Shown here: positions 17,484 to 25,219 of the stretch, piece after piece
How positions within the stretch are numbered: position 1 is the first letter of the stretch
Layout: each line of letters starts with the position of its first letter
Origin: Flavobacterium tructae
GTDB taxonomy: Bacteria; Bacteroidota; Bacteroidia; Flavobacteriales; Flavobacteriaceae
Direction: 5' to 3'
DNA: 64,000 nucleotides
Assembly (NCBI RefSeq): GCF_002217475.1
Contig: NZ_MUHH01000017.1
Coordinates: forward strand, 546,991 to 610,990
Program-made: the position numbers and the translations under genes
Notes under the pieces: model-generated
Told to the model about the DNA's origin: nothing
Seen by the model: only the letters and a program-made list of their open reading frames with translations
The model's database searches: none

Positions 17484-17797
17484 AAATATGGGACACAGAT
17501 TATGAAGATTAATACAGATTTGTTTGCCACGAATTCAAGAATTTAAATTGATTCAGTTCGTGAATTGCTTCGCCTGTTCGCTATCGCTTGAGTCGTAGCG
17601 AAAGAAAATAATCTTTTTAATCTGTATAATCTGTGGCTAATAAACTTTACGTAATTTGTAGTAAAATATAGTTTCACGCAGATTTTACAGATCAGGCAAA
17701 TAAAATAAAATCTGCAAAATCTGCGGAATCTGCGAGCAAAAAAACATTGCGGACTTAGCGAATAACGTAGCGACTTCGCGGTTAAATAAATATTACG
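17484..17797. repeat. Gene-free spacer of repeated modules between macroglobulin gene and pbpC
   Basis: This 314-base gap holds no gene. It contains ACACAGATTATG near 17493, GCCACGAATTC near 17526, AATCTGTATAATCTGTGGC near 17619, then a second set (CACGCAGATTTTACAGAT near 17674 and AATCTGCGGAATCTGCG near 17718). These CACAGATT/CGCAGATT arms are inverted with respect to each other, and the first set resembles 5814-6006. Just before pbpC is the GCGGACTTAGCG...GACTTCGCGG segment. No promoter box was identified, so pbpC may be read through from the upstream gene. Confidence 0.55.
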
Positions 17798-20173
17798 TTG
17801 AAAAATAAACTTATCGCGTTTTCACAACGCATTATAAATTGGATTAAAAAGAATAAAATAAAATCAGCAATTGCATTTGTGCTCTTGCTGATTTATTATT
17901 TCTCCATTCCCCGAACATTGTTTAAAGAGCCGTACTCAACGGTTATCGAAAGTAAAGAAGGAGAACTGCTGGGAGCTAAAATCGCTCCTGACGGACAATG
18001 GCGTTTTCCGGCGCAGGACAGTGTACCGGATAAATTCAAGAAATGTATTGTTTATTTTGAAGACGAGTATTTCTATAAACACCCCGGTTTTAATCCGGTT
18101 GCGATGGTAAATGCCATCAAACAAAACCAAAAAGCTGGAAAAGTAGTTCGGGGCGGAAGCACACTGACGCAACAAGTCATCCGATTGTCCCGAAAAGGAA
18201 AAGGAAGAACCTATTTTGAAAAATTGATCGAAATGATTCTCGCCACGCGATTGGAATTGGGATATTCTAAAGATGAAATTCTCGAATTGTACGCGGCCCA
18301 TGCTCCGTTTGGAGGAAATGTTGTCGGGCTCGAAATGGCTTCGTGGCGTTATTTTGGCGTGCAGTCCAATCAATTGTCGTGGGCAGAAAATGCTACACTT
18401 GCTGTTTTACCCAATGCACCGAGTCTGATTTATCCTGGAAAAAATCAAATCAAATTATTAAACAAGCGAAACCGACTTCTCCTTAAATTGCATAAAGAAG
18501 GTGTAATTGATCAGCAAACGTATGAACTTGCCATTGAAGAACCGTTGCCTCAAAAACCGTACGATTTGCCTCAGATAGCCCCTCATTTATTGCAAAGAGC
18601 CGCTAAAGATCAGGAAGGAACAAGGGTAAAAACTACGATTGATTATGCGCTGCAAAACAGAGTCAATCAAATTGCCAGATACTATTACAATCAATACAAG
18701 CAGAATGAAGTGCACAATCTGGCTATTCTGGTCATTGATGTTTCCAATCGAAATGTAATCAGTTACGTGGGGAATGCTCCAACCGATAAAGACCATCAAA
18801 AAGATGTTGATATTATCGATGCGCCCAGAAGTACCGGGAGTATCTTGAAACCTCTTTTATATGCCGGAATGCTGGACGATGGTGAATTACTGCCGAATAC
18901 TTTAGTTGCCGATATTCCAACACAGATTGCAGGTTACACTCCGCAAAACTTCAATCTGACCTTTGACGGAGCGGTTCCGGCACATCGGGCTTTGTCGCGC
19001 TCTCTCAATATCCCTTCAGTTTTGATGCTGCAGGAGTTTGGCGTGAATAAATTTTATGAGGAATTGCAAAAGTTTAAATTGAAGGATATCAATAAAACAC
19101 CCGATCATTACGGATTGTCCCTTATTTTAGGAGGGGCCGAAAGTAATTTGTGGGATTTGTGCCGAACGTATGCAAATCTGTCTTCCACATTAAATTATTA
19201 TGTTAAGAATCAGGCACAATACCGAACGAATGAATTTACGGAATTAAATTATAAGAGCAATTTTGAACCCGATTTTGGATCAGAAAGTGATCAGAAGAAC
19301 ATCTTGGGTGCCGGATCAATTTGGGCAGCTTACAATGCCATGGAAGAGGTCAACAGGCCGGAAGGAGATGAAGCCTGGAAGTTTTACGACAGCTCTCTTA
19401 AAATTGCGTGGAAAACCGGAACCAGTTTTGGTAATCGTGATGCTTGGGCAATTGGTACAAATTCAAGATATGTGGTGGGAATCTGGGTTGGGAATGCAAC
19501 AGGTGAGGGTAGACCTACTTTAACAGGAGTTACAAGTGCCGCACCGATTTTGTTTGATGTTTTTAATTTACTGCCAAGACAAAGATGGTTTCAAACACCT
19601 TATAAAGATTTAGAAGAAGTTGAGGTTTGTCGTTTAAGCGGCTATTTGGCCAAAGACGGCTGTCCGAAAATAAAGCAATGGGTTCCCAAAAAAGGGAAAT
19701 CAACCAGTGTTTGTCCGTATCACAAAACGGTTCATCTCGATACAACCGGACAATTTCAGGTAAACAGCAGTTGTGAGAGTATTGATAATATTGTGACAAA
19801 AAACTGGTTTGTTTTACCTCCGGTTATGGCATGGTATTACAAGAGTCAGCATATTGAGTACTTGCCTTTGCCTCCGTTTAAAGAAGGCTGTCAGGGTACA
19901 CAAACCACAACAATGGATTTTATCTATCCCAAAACCAACGGTAAAATTTATTTAACCAAAGATTTTAATAGCAAGGTTCAGCCTGTGATTTTAAAAGTAG
20001 CCTATTCCGAAAGAGAGAAAGAGCTTTTTTGGTACGTAGATGACGTTTATAAAGCCACCACAAAAACGTTTCACGAATTACCGGTTACGCCAACTTCGGG
20101 AACGCATTATATCACAGTAGTAGATGCTTCCGGCAATGAAATCAGACGGAAAATTGAGATTGTGAGGGAATAA
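17798..20173 (+). CDS. pbpC: Penicillin-binding protein 1C (bifunctional transglycosylase/transpeptidase)
   Basis: 791 residues from a TTG start; no nearer ATG keeps the membrane anchor. A cytoplasmic basic tail and one transmembrane helix (about 24-40) precede the GT51 glycosyltransferase domain (EDEYFYKHPGF and GGSTLTQQVIRL, about 88-130). The transpeptidase domain has SILK (Ser348), SLN (Ser402) and KTGTS (Lys539). The C-terminal BiPBP_C beta domain (about 710-790) is diagnostic for PBP1C. It builds and crosslinks peptidoglycan. The upstream macroglobulin gene is the conserved partner; the pair is thought to link protease trapping with wall repair. Confidence 0.93.
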   Translation: MKNKLIAFSQRIINWIKKNKIKSAIAFVLLLIYYFSIPRTLFKEPYSTVIESKEGELLGAKIAPDGQWRFPAQDSVPDKFKKCIVYFEDEYFYKHPGFNPVAMVNAIKQNQKAGKVVRGGSTLTQQVIRLSRKGKGRTYFEKLIEMILATRLELGYSKDEILELYAAHAPFGGNVVGLEMASWRYFGVQSNQLSWAENATLAVLPNAPSLIYPGKNQIKLLNKRNRLLLKLHKEGVIDQQTYELAIEEPLPQKPYDLPQIAPHLLQRAAKDQEGTRVKTTIDYALQNRVNQIARYYYNQYKQNEVHNLAILVIDVSNRNVISYVGNAPTDKDHQKDVDIIDAPRSTGSILKPLLYAGMLDDGELLPNTLVADIPTQIAGYTPQNFNLTFDGAVPAHRALSRSLNIPSVLMLQEFGVNKFYEELQKFKLKDINKTPDHYGLSLILGGAESNLWDLCRTYANLSSTLNYYVKNQAQYRTNEFTELNYKSNFEPDFGSESDQKNILGAGSIWAAYNAMEEVNRPEGDEAWKFYDSSLKIAWKTGTSFGNRDAWAIGTNSRYVVGIWVGNATGEGRPTLTGVTSAAPILFDVFNLLPRQRWFQTPYKDLEEVEVCRLSGYLAKDGCPKIKQWVPKKGKSTSVCPYHKTVHLDTTGQFQVNSSCESIDNIVTKNWFVLPPVMAWYYKSQHIEYLPLPPFKEGCQGTQTTTMDFIYPKTNGKIYLTKDFNSKVQPVILKVAYSEREKELFWYVDDVYKATTKTFHELPVTPTSGTHYITVVDASGNEIRRKIEIVRE

Positions 20174-20234
20174 GATTTTTATAAAGAATCTAATTCTGGT
20201 TTGAAAAGTGTTTTTTGATTTATATCAAACTTTA

Positions 20235-20242
20235 TACTTTTG
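20235..20242 (+). promoter_or_regulatory. -7 promoter box for the DUF2798 / Crp-Fnr pair
   Basis: TACTTTTG matches TAnnTTTG. A TTG at 20215-20217, 17 bases upstream, could be the -33 element. Confidence 0.5.
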
Positions 20243-20287
20243 GGTTTATACACCTTTGTGTTCAATTAATATTAAATAAATTTTAAA

Positions 20288-20512
20288 ATGAACAAAAAGT
20301 ATTTTAAGTACATCAACACATTGTTTGTCGTAATTCCAATGACATTAATTATGGCATTTGTAGGGTTAATGCGGAATTATGGATTTGGGGAAGATTGGTT
20401 TTTAAAGTTTCTGAAAGCTTGGAGTGTGATGCTGCCGGTTGCCTATATTGCAGCCTTTATCATTATTCCAAATGCCAGAAAACTAGCAGAAAAGACAACT
20501 GCAGGATCCTAA
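20288..20512 (+). CDS. DUF2798 domain-containing small membrane protein
   Basis: 74 residues with two transmembrane helices (about 9-27 and 43-61). The pattern fits DUF2798: a short basic N terminus, the first helix ending in MAFVGLMRNYGF, then a helix beginning AWSVMLPVAYIAAFIIIP-N-A-R-K. Function is unknown. It lies 43 bases upstream of a Crp/Fnr-type regulator on the same strand and shares its promoter, so the regulator may control or sense something linked to it. Confidence 0.75.
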   Translation: MNKKYFKYINTLFVVIPMTLIMAFVGLMRNYGFGEDWFLKFLKAWSVMLPVAYIAAFIIIPNARKLAEKTTAGS

Positions 20513-20555
20513 TCTGTAGTGTGTTTTTAGGTTTACAATTAGAAGAAATTAAGAA

Positions 20556-21128
20556 ATGAAAGAGCAGCTCGCAAATTATATCAAAAGTATTATAACGGTT
20601 ACCGAGGAAGAGCTGGTTGTAATTCTTTCTTACTTTAAATCTTCAACCGCAGAAAAGAATGAACTATTAGTGGCTCATGGGCAAACCAACCAACGAAGTT
20701 TTTTTGTTGGTTCCGGTTGTTTGCGAATCTATTTTATTACTGAAGATGGACAGGAAGCAACACGATATTTAGCGTTCGAAAATAATTTTGCAACAGCATT
20801 GTGCAGCTTTATTTCAAACGAGCCGTCTTTAGAATTTATTCAGGCGTTAGAGCCAACAGAACTGCTATACATTTCGAGTAGCGATTTTTATTATCTATTG
20901 GAAGTTATTCCGGCCTGGGAGAAGTTCTATCGTTATTATTTAGAAAAAGCATATGTAAATAATACCAACAGACTTATGTCTTTCCTTACTCTTGATGCAA
21001 CAGAAAGATACAAACAGCTAATGAGTATAAATCCCCAAATTATTCAGCGTTTATCCAATCGAATAGTAGCAACTTACCTTAATATTTCACAAGAAACATT
21101 AAGTAGGCTAAAATCTAAGCGTTACTAA
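20556..21128 (+). CDS. Crp/Fnr family transcriptional regulator
   Basis: 190 residues. An N-terminal cyclic-nucleotide-binding-like beta roll (about 25-115, with SFFVGSGCLRIYFITEDGQEATRYLAFEN split by gaps typical of this family) is followed by a helix and a short C-terminal winged HTH (VATYLNISQETLSRLKSKRY, about 171-190). There is no Fnr-type cysteine cluster. Bacteroidota have many such regulators without known ligand. The C terminus ends right after the recognition helix, which is common in this subgroup. Likely co-transcribed with the DUF2798 gene. Confidence 0.85.
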   Translation: MKEQLANYIKSIITVTEEELVVILSYFKSSTAEKNELLVAHGQTNQRSFFVGSGCLRIYFITEDGQEATRYLAFENNFATALCSFISNEPSLEFIQALEPTELLYISSSDFYYLLEVIPAWEKFYRYYLEKAYVNNTNRLMSFLTLDATERYKQLMSINPQIIQRLSNRIVATYLNISQETLSRLKSKRY

Positions 21129-21155
21129 ATTTTTACAAGATTATTGCGTATACGT

Positions 21156-21219
21156 GTCCGGCTGAGTGAAGTCGAAGCCCTTCTTTAATGAGAAAGCCTT
21201 CGACTCCGCTCAGGCTGAC
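21156..21219. repeat. Dispersed palindromic repeat, family B, paired arms
   Basis: The left arm GTCCGGCTGAGTGAAGTCGA... (21156-21180) and the inverse arm AAGCCTTCGACTCCGCTCAG... (21194-21219) form an imperfect long hairpin. The same arm occurs at 30038-30128, 34763-34787 and as a tandem array at 44241-44351. It is non-coding and REP-like. Confidence 0.7.
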
Positions 21220-21265
21220 TGTCGTATCCAAAATGTTTTTTTGGGGAATACGTAAAAAAGCGCAC

Positions 21266-21299
21266 AAAAAAACCGCCAGTCTTTCGAAAGGCGGTTTTT
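21266..21299. terminator. Terminator of the RNase G gene (bidirectional)
   Basis: Stem AAAAACCGCC (21268-21277) / GGCGGTTTTT (21290-21299), with a small CTTTCGAAAG palindrome in the loop. T-runs occur on both strands, so it can end transcription from either side. Confidence 0.85.
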
Positions 21300-21305
21300 G
21301 TTTTT

Positions 21306-22850
21306 TTATTCTGAAATAACATTTCCTTTTTTATCATAGAAATGGTATTCTAAGTACGTGTAAGCGTCACGAGGTATGATTTTCACCCATTTCTTATGTT
21401 CAAAAAACCATTTTGAACGTAATGATGGAAAACCTTTACTGAGGTATGCAGCCACAAACGGATGTACATTAAGCACGACTTTTTTGTGGGTTTTTAGAAT
21501 TCTATCTAAATCAGATGAGATTTTATCAATGATTAAAATTGGCGCTTCAATTTCGCCATGTTCATTGTTTGGATCTTCTTCTCTGGTTTTAATATTAACT
21601 TCTGGTCTTACGCGTTGTCTGGTAATCTGAACTAAACCAAATTTACTAGGCGGTAAGATTTTATGCTTTGCTTTATCGTCGCTCATTTCTTCTCGCAAGA
21701 AGTCGAACAAAACCTTCCTGTTTTCTGGATTAGACATATCGATAAAATCAACTACGATTATTCCGCCCATATCACGCAAACGAAGTTGTCTGGCAATTTC
21801 GGCGGCGGCAATCATATTCACTTCCATGGCAGTGTCTTCCTGGTTGGTTGCTTTGTTCGAACGATTTCCGCTATTTACGTCTATAACGTGAAGAGCTTCA
21901 GTGTGTTCGATAATAAGATAAGCACCTTTACTCATGGAGACGGTTCTTCCAAAAGAAGTTTTGATTTGTCTCTCTATATTGTATTTCTCAAAAATTGGAG
22001 TGTCATTTGATTGATAAAACTTAACAATCGATTGTTTTGAAGGTGCAATTTCTTGCAGATATTCCTTCGTTTGATGGTACAACTCTTCATCATCTATTTG
22101 AATACCACTAAAGGTATCGTTGAAAACGTCTCTTAATATTGAAGAAGCTCTGTTGAGTTCTCCTAATACTTTTGAGGGATGATGAGCAGTTGGTAATTTT
22201 TTACACATTGCAGTCCATCTGCCAAGCAGGTTCTGCAAATCTTTTTCTAATTCGGCTACGTTTTTGCCTTCGGCTACTGTGCGAACAATAACACCAAATC
22301 CTTTAGGTTTGATCGATAGAACAAGTTTTTTTAGACGATCCTTTTCCTTTTTATCTTCTATTTTTTGAGAAATAGAAACACGGTCAGAAAACGGAACGAG
22401 AACAATAAATCTTCCTGCCAATGAAAGCTCAGCGCTTATCCTTGGGCCTTTGGTCGATATAGGTTCTTTTACAACTTGAACTAAAACAGATTGATTGGCA
22501 CTTAAAATATCAGTAATGATGCCATCTTTGTCAATCTCTTTTTCAAACTGAAAGGTTTTTAGGGAGAAATCTTTTATTTTACCTGCGCTTACAAGTTTTA
22601 TGAATTTCAGTTGGGAAGCTAAGTTTGGACCTAAGTCATGATAATGTAAAAAAGCGTCTTTTTCGAAGCCTACATTTACAAAAGCAGCATTAAGTCCGGC
22701 AACTGGTTTTCGGATTTTAGCAATAAAAATATCACCAACCTGAAAGTTGCTTTTCTCTTCTTCTTTGTGTAATTCAATTAGTTTTCCATCTTTTAATAAG
22801 GCAAAATCTACGGCTTCAGAACTAGATCTAATGATTAATTCTTTATTCAC
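21306..22850 (-). CDS. rng: Ribonuclease G / E family endoribonuclease
   Basis: 514 residues from a GTG start. The S1-like RNA-binding domain is about 37-130, followed by an RNase H-like and DNase I-like catalytic region. The catalytic Asp residues sit in HVIDVNSGNRS and IIVVDFIDM. It makes single-strand endonuclease cuts in RNA, including rRNA maturation. The zinc-link motif CPxCxGxG that follows QRVRP in E. coli RNase E/G is absent: the sequence reads QRVRPEVNIKTREEDPNNEHG, split here by reading only its first part, and the whole protein has a single Cys. The oligomer interface must differ. Located next to the HU and small basic protein genes. Confidence 0.9.
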   Translation of the reverse strand: MNKELIIRSSSEAVDFALLKDGKLIELHKEEEKSNFQVGDIFIAKIRKPVAGLNAAFVNVGFEKDAFLHYHDLGPNLASQLKFIKLVSAGKIKDFSLKTFQFEKEIDKDGIITDILSANQSVLVQVVKEPISTKGPRISAELSLAGRFIVLVPFSDRVSISQKIEDKKEKDRLKKLVLSIKPKGFGVIVRTVAEGKNVAELEKDLQNLLGRWTAMCKKLPTAHHPSKVLGELNRASSILRDVFNDTFSGIQIDDEELYHQTKEYLQEIAPSKQSIVKFYQSNDTPIFEKYNIERQIKTSFGRTVSMSKGAYLIIEHTEALHVIDVNSGNRSNKATNQEDTAMEVNMIAAAEIARQLRLRDMGGIIVVDFIDMSNPENRKVLFDFLREEMSDDKAKHKILPPSKFGLVQITRQRVRPEVNIKTREEDPNNEHGEIEAPILIIDKISSDLDRILKTHKKVVLNVHPFVAAYLSKGFPSLRSKWFFEHKKWVKIIPRDAYTYLEYHFYDKKGNVISE

Positions 22851-23095
22851 ACTGTAAATTTTTATCCGAACTTTCTAGCAATAGGCAGTAGGCAGTAGGC
22901 AGTAAGCAAAATAAATTGCTTAAAGCTTAAAGCTTATAGCTTAAGGCCTAATTGTAAGGATGGATTAAACAATATTTTTAACAGGTATTGAACCCGGGGA
23001 AAACTAGCTGGCAGTTTGCAGTTTTAAGTAATCAGTGGACTGAGCACTAAATACTGATGACTGAATACTAATTTTCAATTTCAATGAACGTTTAA
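22851..23095. repeat. Low-complexity spacer with short tandem repeats
   Basis: Three tandem GGCAGTA units (22884-22904), then AGCTTAA-type repeats (about 22919-22945), and CAGT/CTGA-rich remnants to about 23080. No gene seen. This kind of simple-repeat filler is frequent in Flavobacterium spacers. Confidence 0.6.
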
Positions 23096-23097
23096 AA

Positions 23098-23125
23098 AGA
23101 AAAAAGTAGTTTAAAACTACTTTTT
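23098..23125 (-). terminator. Terminator of the small basic protein gene
   Basis: The self-complementary sequence AAAGTAGTTT / AAACTACTTT spans about 23103-23123 and overlaps the stop codon of the 30-residue gene. On the minus strand it is followed by a T-rich run. Confidence 0.7.
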
Positions 23126-23209
23126 CTTCTTGTGACGGTTAGCTCTCGCTCTTTTTTTACGTTTGTGAGTAGCTACCTTATGTCTCTTTCTTTTTTTACC
23201 ACTTGGCAT
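23117..23209 (-). CDS. Very basic 30-residue protein, candidate ribosomal protein
   Basis: ATG at 23209 to TAG at 23117 encodes 30 residues starting MPSGKKRKRHKVATHKRKKR and ending in HKKKK. More than half are Lys or Arg, with four His. It ends in its own intrinsic terminator and sits 31 bases after HU, next to RNase G. I recall this short ORF as conserved across Bacteroidota, often annotated hypothetical. Composition, size and conservation suggest a ribosomal protein. A novel protein, bL38, has been described from the F. johnsoniae ribosome structure; whether this is that protein I cannot tell. It is not bTHX, which starts MGKGD. Confidence 0.7.
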   Translation of the reverse strand: MPSGKKRKRHKVATHKRKKRARANRHKKKK

Positions 23210-23240
23210 ATCGTGTCGATTTTATAATTAATTAATAGTA

Positions 23241-23531
23241 TTACTTTGCTTCGTTATTTGTTTTTACTCCTTCTACAAAAACTTTTGCAGGTTTAAACGC
23301 AGGAATATTGTGTGCTGGAATTTTGATAGTGGTGTTCTTAGAAATGTTTCTACCAGTTTTTTCAGCTCTTGTTTTTACAATAAAACTTCCAAAACCTCTT
23401 AGGTAAACATTGTCTCCAGTTTCTAGTGAAGTTTTAACTTCTTCCATAAAAGTTTCAACTGTTGCTTGAACATCTCCTTTTTCAAGACCTAGTTTCTCCG
23501 AAATTTTCGCTACGATATCTGCTTTCGTCAT
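23241..23531 (-). CDS. HU family DNA-binding protein
   Basis: 96 residues, the standard HU length. It starts MTKADIVAKISEKLGLEKGD and has the conserved GFGSFIVKTRAEKTGRNISK beta-arm start, followed by PAHNIPAFKPAK. HU/IHF proteins bend and compact DNA. It has a strong -7 box and is divergent from mutY. The 30-residue basic protein gene follows at 31 bases on the same strand and may share its transcript. Confidence 0.95.
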   Translation of the reverse strand: MTKADIVAKISEKLGLEKGDVQATVETFMEEVKTSLETGDNVYLRGFGSFIVKTRAEKTGRNISKNTTIKIPAHNIPAFKPAKVFVEGVKTNNEAK

Positions 23532-23580
23532 TTTCTTTCCTATTTTATTTTATAAATGGTGTACTATTTTTTTGAGTTTG

Positions 23581-23612
23581 CAAATATAAGAATTAAAAAA
23601 ATAATTAATCAA
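23581..23612 (-). promoter_or_regulatory. Promoter of the HU gene
   Basis: On the minus strand TATATTTG (23581-23588) matches TAnnTTTG, with a TTG (23610-23612) 21 bases upstream as the -33 element. Confidence 0.6.
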
Positions 23613-23645
23613 GCTAAATCGTTAAATTTTAATTACATAAACATT

Positions 23646-23653
23646 TACTTTTG
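23646..23653 (+). promoter_or_regulatory. -7 promoter box of mutY; settles the start codon
   Basis: TACTTTTG matches TAnnTTTG. A TTG that could serve as an upstream in-frame start (23651) is inside this box, so the ATG at 23672 is the start. Confidence 0.55.
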
Positions 23654-23671
23654 TATTCTAAGTATTTTGCA

Positions 23672-24718
23672 ATGAATTTTTCTAACGTGTTGATAAAATG
23701 GTATTTACAAAACAAACGTGATTTGCCATGGCGTAAAACGACCAATCCATACCATATTTGGCTCTCAGAAATTATGTTGCAACAGACTCGAGTTGCGCAA
23801 GGAACACCCTACTTTTTTGCTTTTACGAAGGAATTTCCTACTGTATTTGATTTGGCAAATGCTTCAGAAGAGCAGGTTTTAAAACTTTGGCAGGGGTTAG
23901 GCTATTATTCGCGTGCCCGAAATTTGCATAAAACAGCTCAATATGTTGCCAATGAGCTCAACGGTGTTTTTCCTCCTAATTATAAAGAACTTTTAAAATT
24001 AAAGGGTGTTGGAGAATACACGGCTGCAGCAATTGCCTCCTTTTCTTATAATGAGACTGTTCCTGTAGTGGATGGAAATGTATTCAGAGTACTTTCTCGT
24101 TATTTTGATATTGAATCTGATATTGCTTTGCCTGCAACTAAAAAAGAGTTTACAGAACTAGCTTATGAATTAATGCCAAAGGATAACCCTGCTATTTTTA
24201 ATCAGGCAATAATGGAGTTCGGAGCTTTGCAATGTGTGCCTAAAAGTCCTGATTGTACGGTTTGTGACTTTAATGATAGCTGTGCAGCATTACAGAAGAA
24301 AAAGGTAGCTGTTTTGCCGGTTAAGTCTAAGAAAGTTAAGGTAACCAATCGTTTCTTTAATTATCTCATTGTAGAAGACGCTTTAGGAAATACCATACTT
24401 CAGAAAAGAACGGCAAAAGGAATCTGGCATAATCTGTATGAGTTTCCGCTTTTGGAAACAGATAAAATCGTAGACTTTGATGTAGTTTCGAAAGCAGTAA
24501 CAGACACTGTTTTTACATCGTATACAATTATAGGTATAGAAGATTATGCAGAAAGTACTGTTATTCATAAACTTTCGCACCAACATCTGCACATACAGTT
24601 CTGGAAGGTTAAAATTGAGGGTTTAATAGAAAATGGCTTGAAAGCCAGTGAATTAAATGTTTTTCCTTTTCCAATTGTGATTCATAATTTTCTGGAAAAG
24701 CAGGAAATAATTTGCTAA
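23672..24718 (+). CDS. mutY: A/G-specific adenine glycosylase
   Basis: 348 residues from ATG 23672 (MNFSNVLIKWYLQNKRDLPWR). MutY removes adenine mispaired with 8-oxoguanine. Visible: the catalytic-Glu motif SEIMLQQTRVAQ near 33-44, the helix-hairpin-helix LKGVGEYTAAAIASF near 110-124, the catalytic Asp in VVDGNVFRVLSR near 133-145, the iron-sulfur cluster cysteines C-x6-C-x2-C-x5-C (CVPKSPDCTVCDFNDSC), and a C-terminal NUDIX-like domain that reads the 8-oxoG. The ssb gene follows with its own promoter. Confidence 0.95.
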   Translation: MNFSNVLIKWYLQNKRDLPWRKTTNPYHIWLSEIMLQQTRVAQGTPYFFAFTKEFPTVFDLANASEEQVLKLWQGLGYYSRARNLHKTAQYVANELNGVFPPNYKELLKLKGVGEYTAAAIASFSYNETVPVVDGNVFRVLSRYFDIESDIALPATKKEFTELAYELMPKDNPAIFNQAIMEFGALQCVPKSPDCTVCDFNDSCAALQKKKVAVLPVKSKKVKVTNRFFNYLIVEDALGNTILQKRTAKGIWHNLYEFPLLETDKIVDFDVVSKAVTDTVFTSYTIIGIEDYAESTVIHKLSHQHLHIQFWKVKIEGLIENGLKASELNVFPFPIVIHNFLEKQEIIC

Positions 24719-24725
24719 AATAATG

Positions 24726-24733
24726 TATCTTTG
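24726..24733 (+). promoter_or_regulatory. -7 promoter box of ssb-gldE-gldD
   Basis: TATCTTTG (TAnnTTTG) lies 22 bases before the ssb ATG. Confidence 0.55.
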
Positions 24734-24755
24734 GGATAAATACCACTAACAAACT

Positions 24756-25196
24756 ATGAACGGAACATTAAATAAAGTGATGTTAATCGGCCATCTAGGC
24801 GATGATGTAAAAATGCATTATTTTGAGGGAGGAAACTGCATCGGGCGTTTTCAATTGGCTACAAACGAAGTGTATATCAATAAAACGACCAATGAAAAAA
24901 TAACTTCAACCGAATGGCACAATTTAGTTGTGCGCAATAAAGCGGCCGAAATTTGCGAAAAATATTTGTCGAAAGGAGACAAGATATTTATTGAAGGACG
25001 TATAAAATCACGTCAATGGCAAGCTGAAGACGGTACTACAAAATATACTACAGAAATTCAGGTGACTGAGTTTACTTTCTTGAATACCAAAAAAGAAACC
25101 GGAAATCATAAACCTAATCAGGACAGTGAGTCGCCAAAAAACACTAACTTTGACGCAGCAAATGAAGGCTTACCTATAAACGATCTGCCTTTTTGA
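24756..25196 (+). CDS. ssb: Single-stranded DNA-binding protein
   Basis: 146 residues. The OB fold covers about 1-110 (MNGTLNKVMLIGHLGDDVKM, then STEWHNLVVRNKAAEICEKYL and IFIEGRIKSRQW). A flexible linker and a short C-terminal tip ending NDLPF follow; this tip is the usual docking site for partner proteins such as RecO and PriA. It binds ssDNA in replication and repair. It is transcribed ahead of gldE with a 23-base gap. Confidence 0.95.
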   Translation: MNGTLNKVMLIGHLGDDVKMHYFEGGNCIGRFQLATNEVYINKTTNEKITSTEWHNLVVRNKAAEICEKYLSKGDKIFIEGRIKSRQWQAEDGTTKYTTEIQVTEFTFLNTKKETGNHKPNQDSESPKNTNFDAANEGLPINDLPF

Positions 25197-25219
25197 ATGT
25201 ATAACTAATTCTTTTTAAT

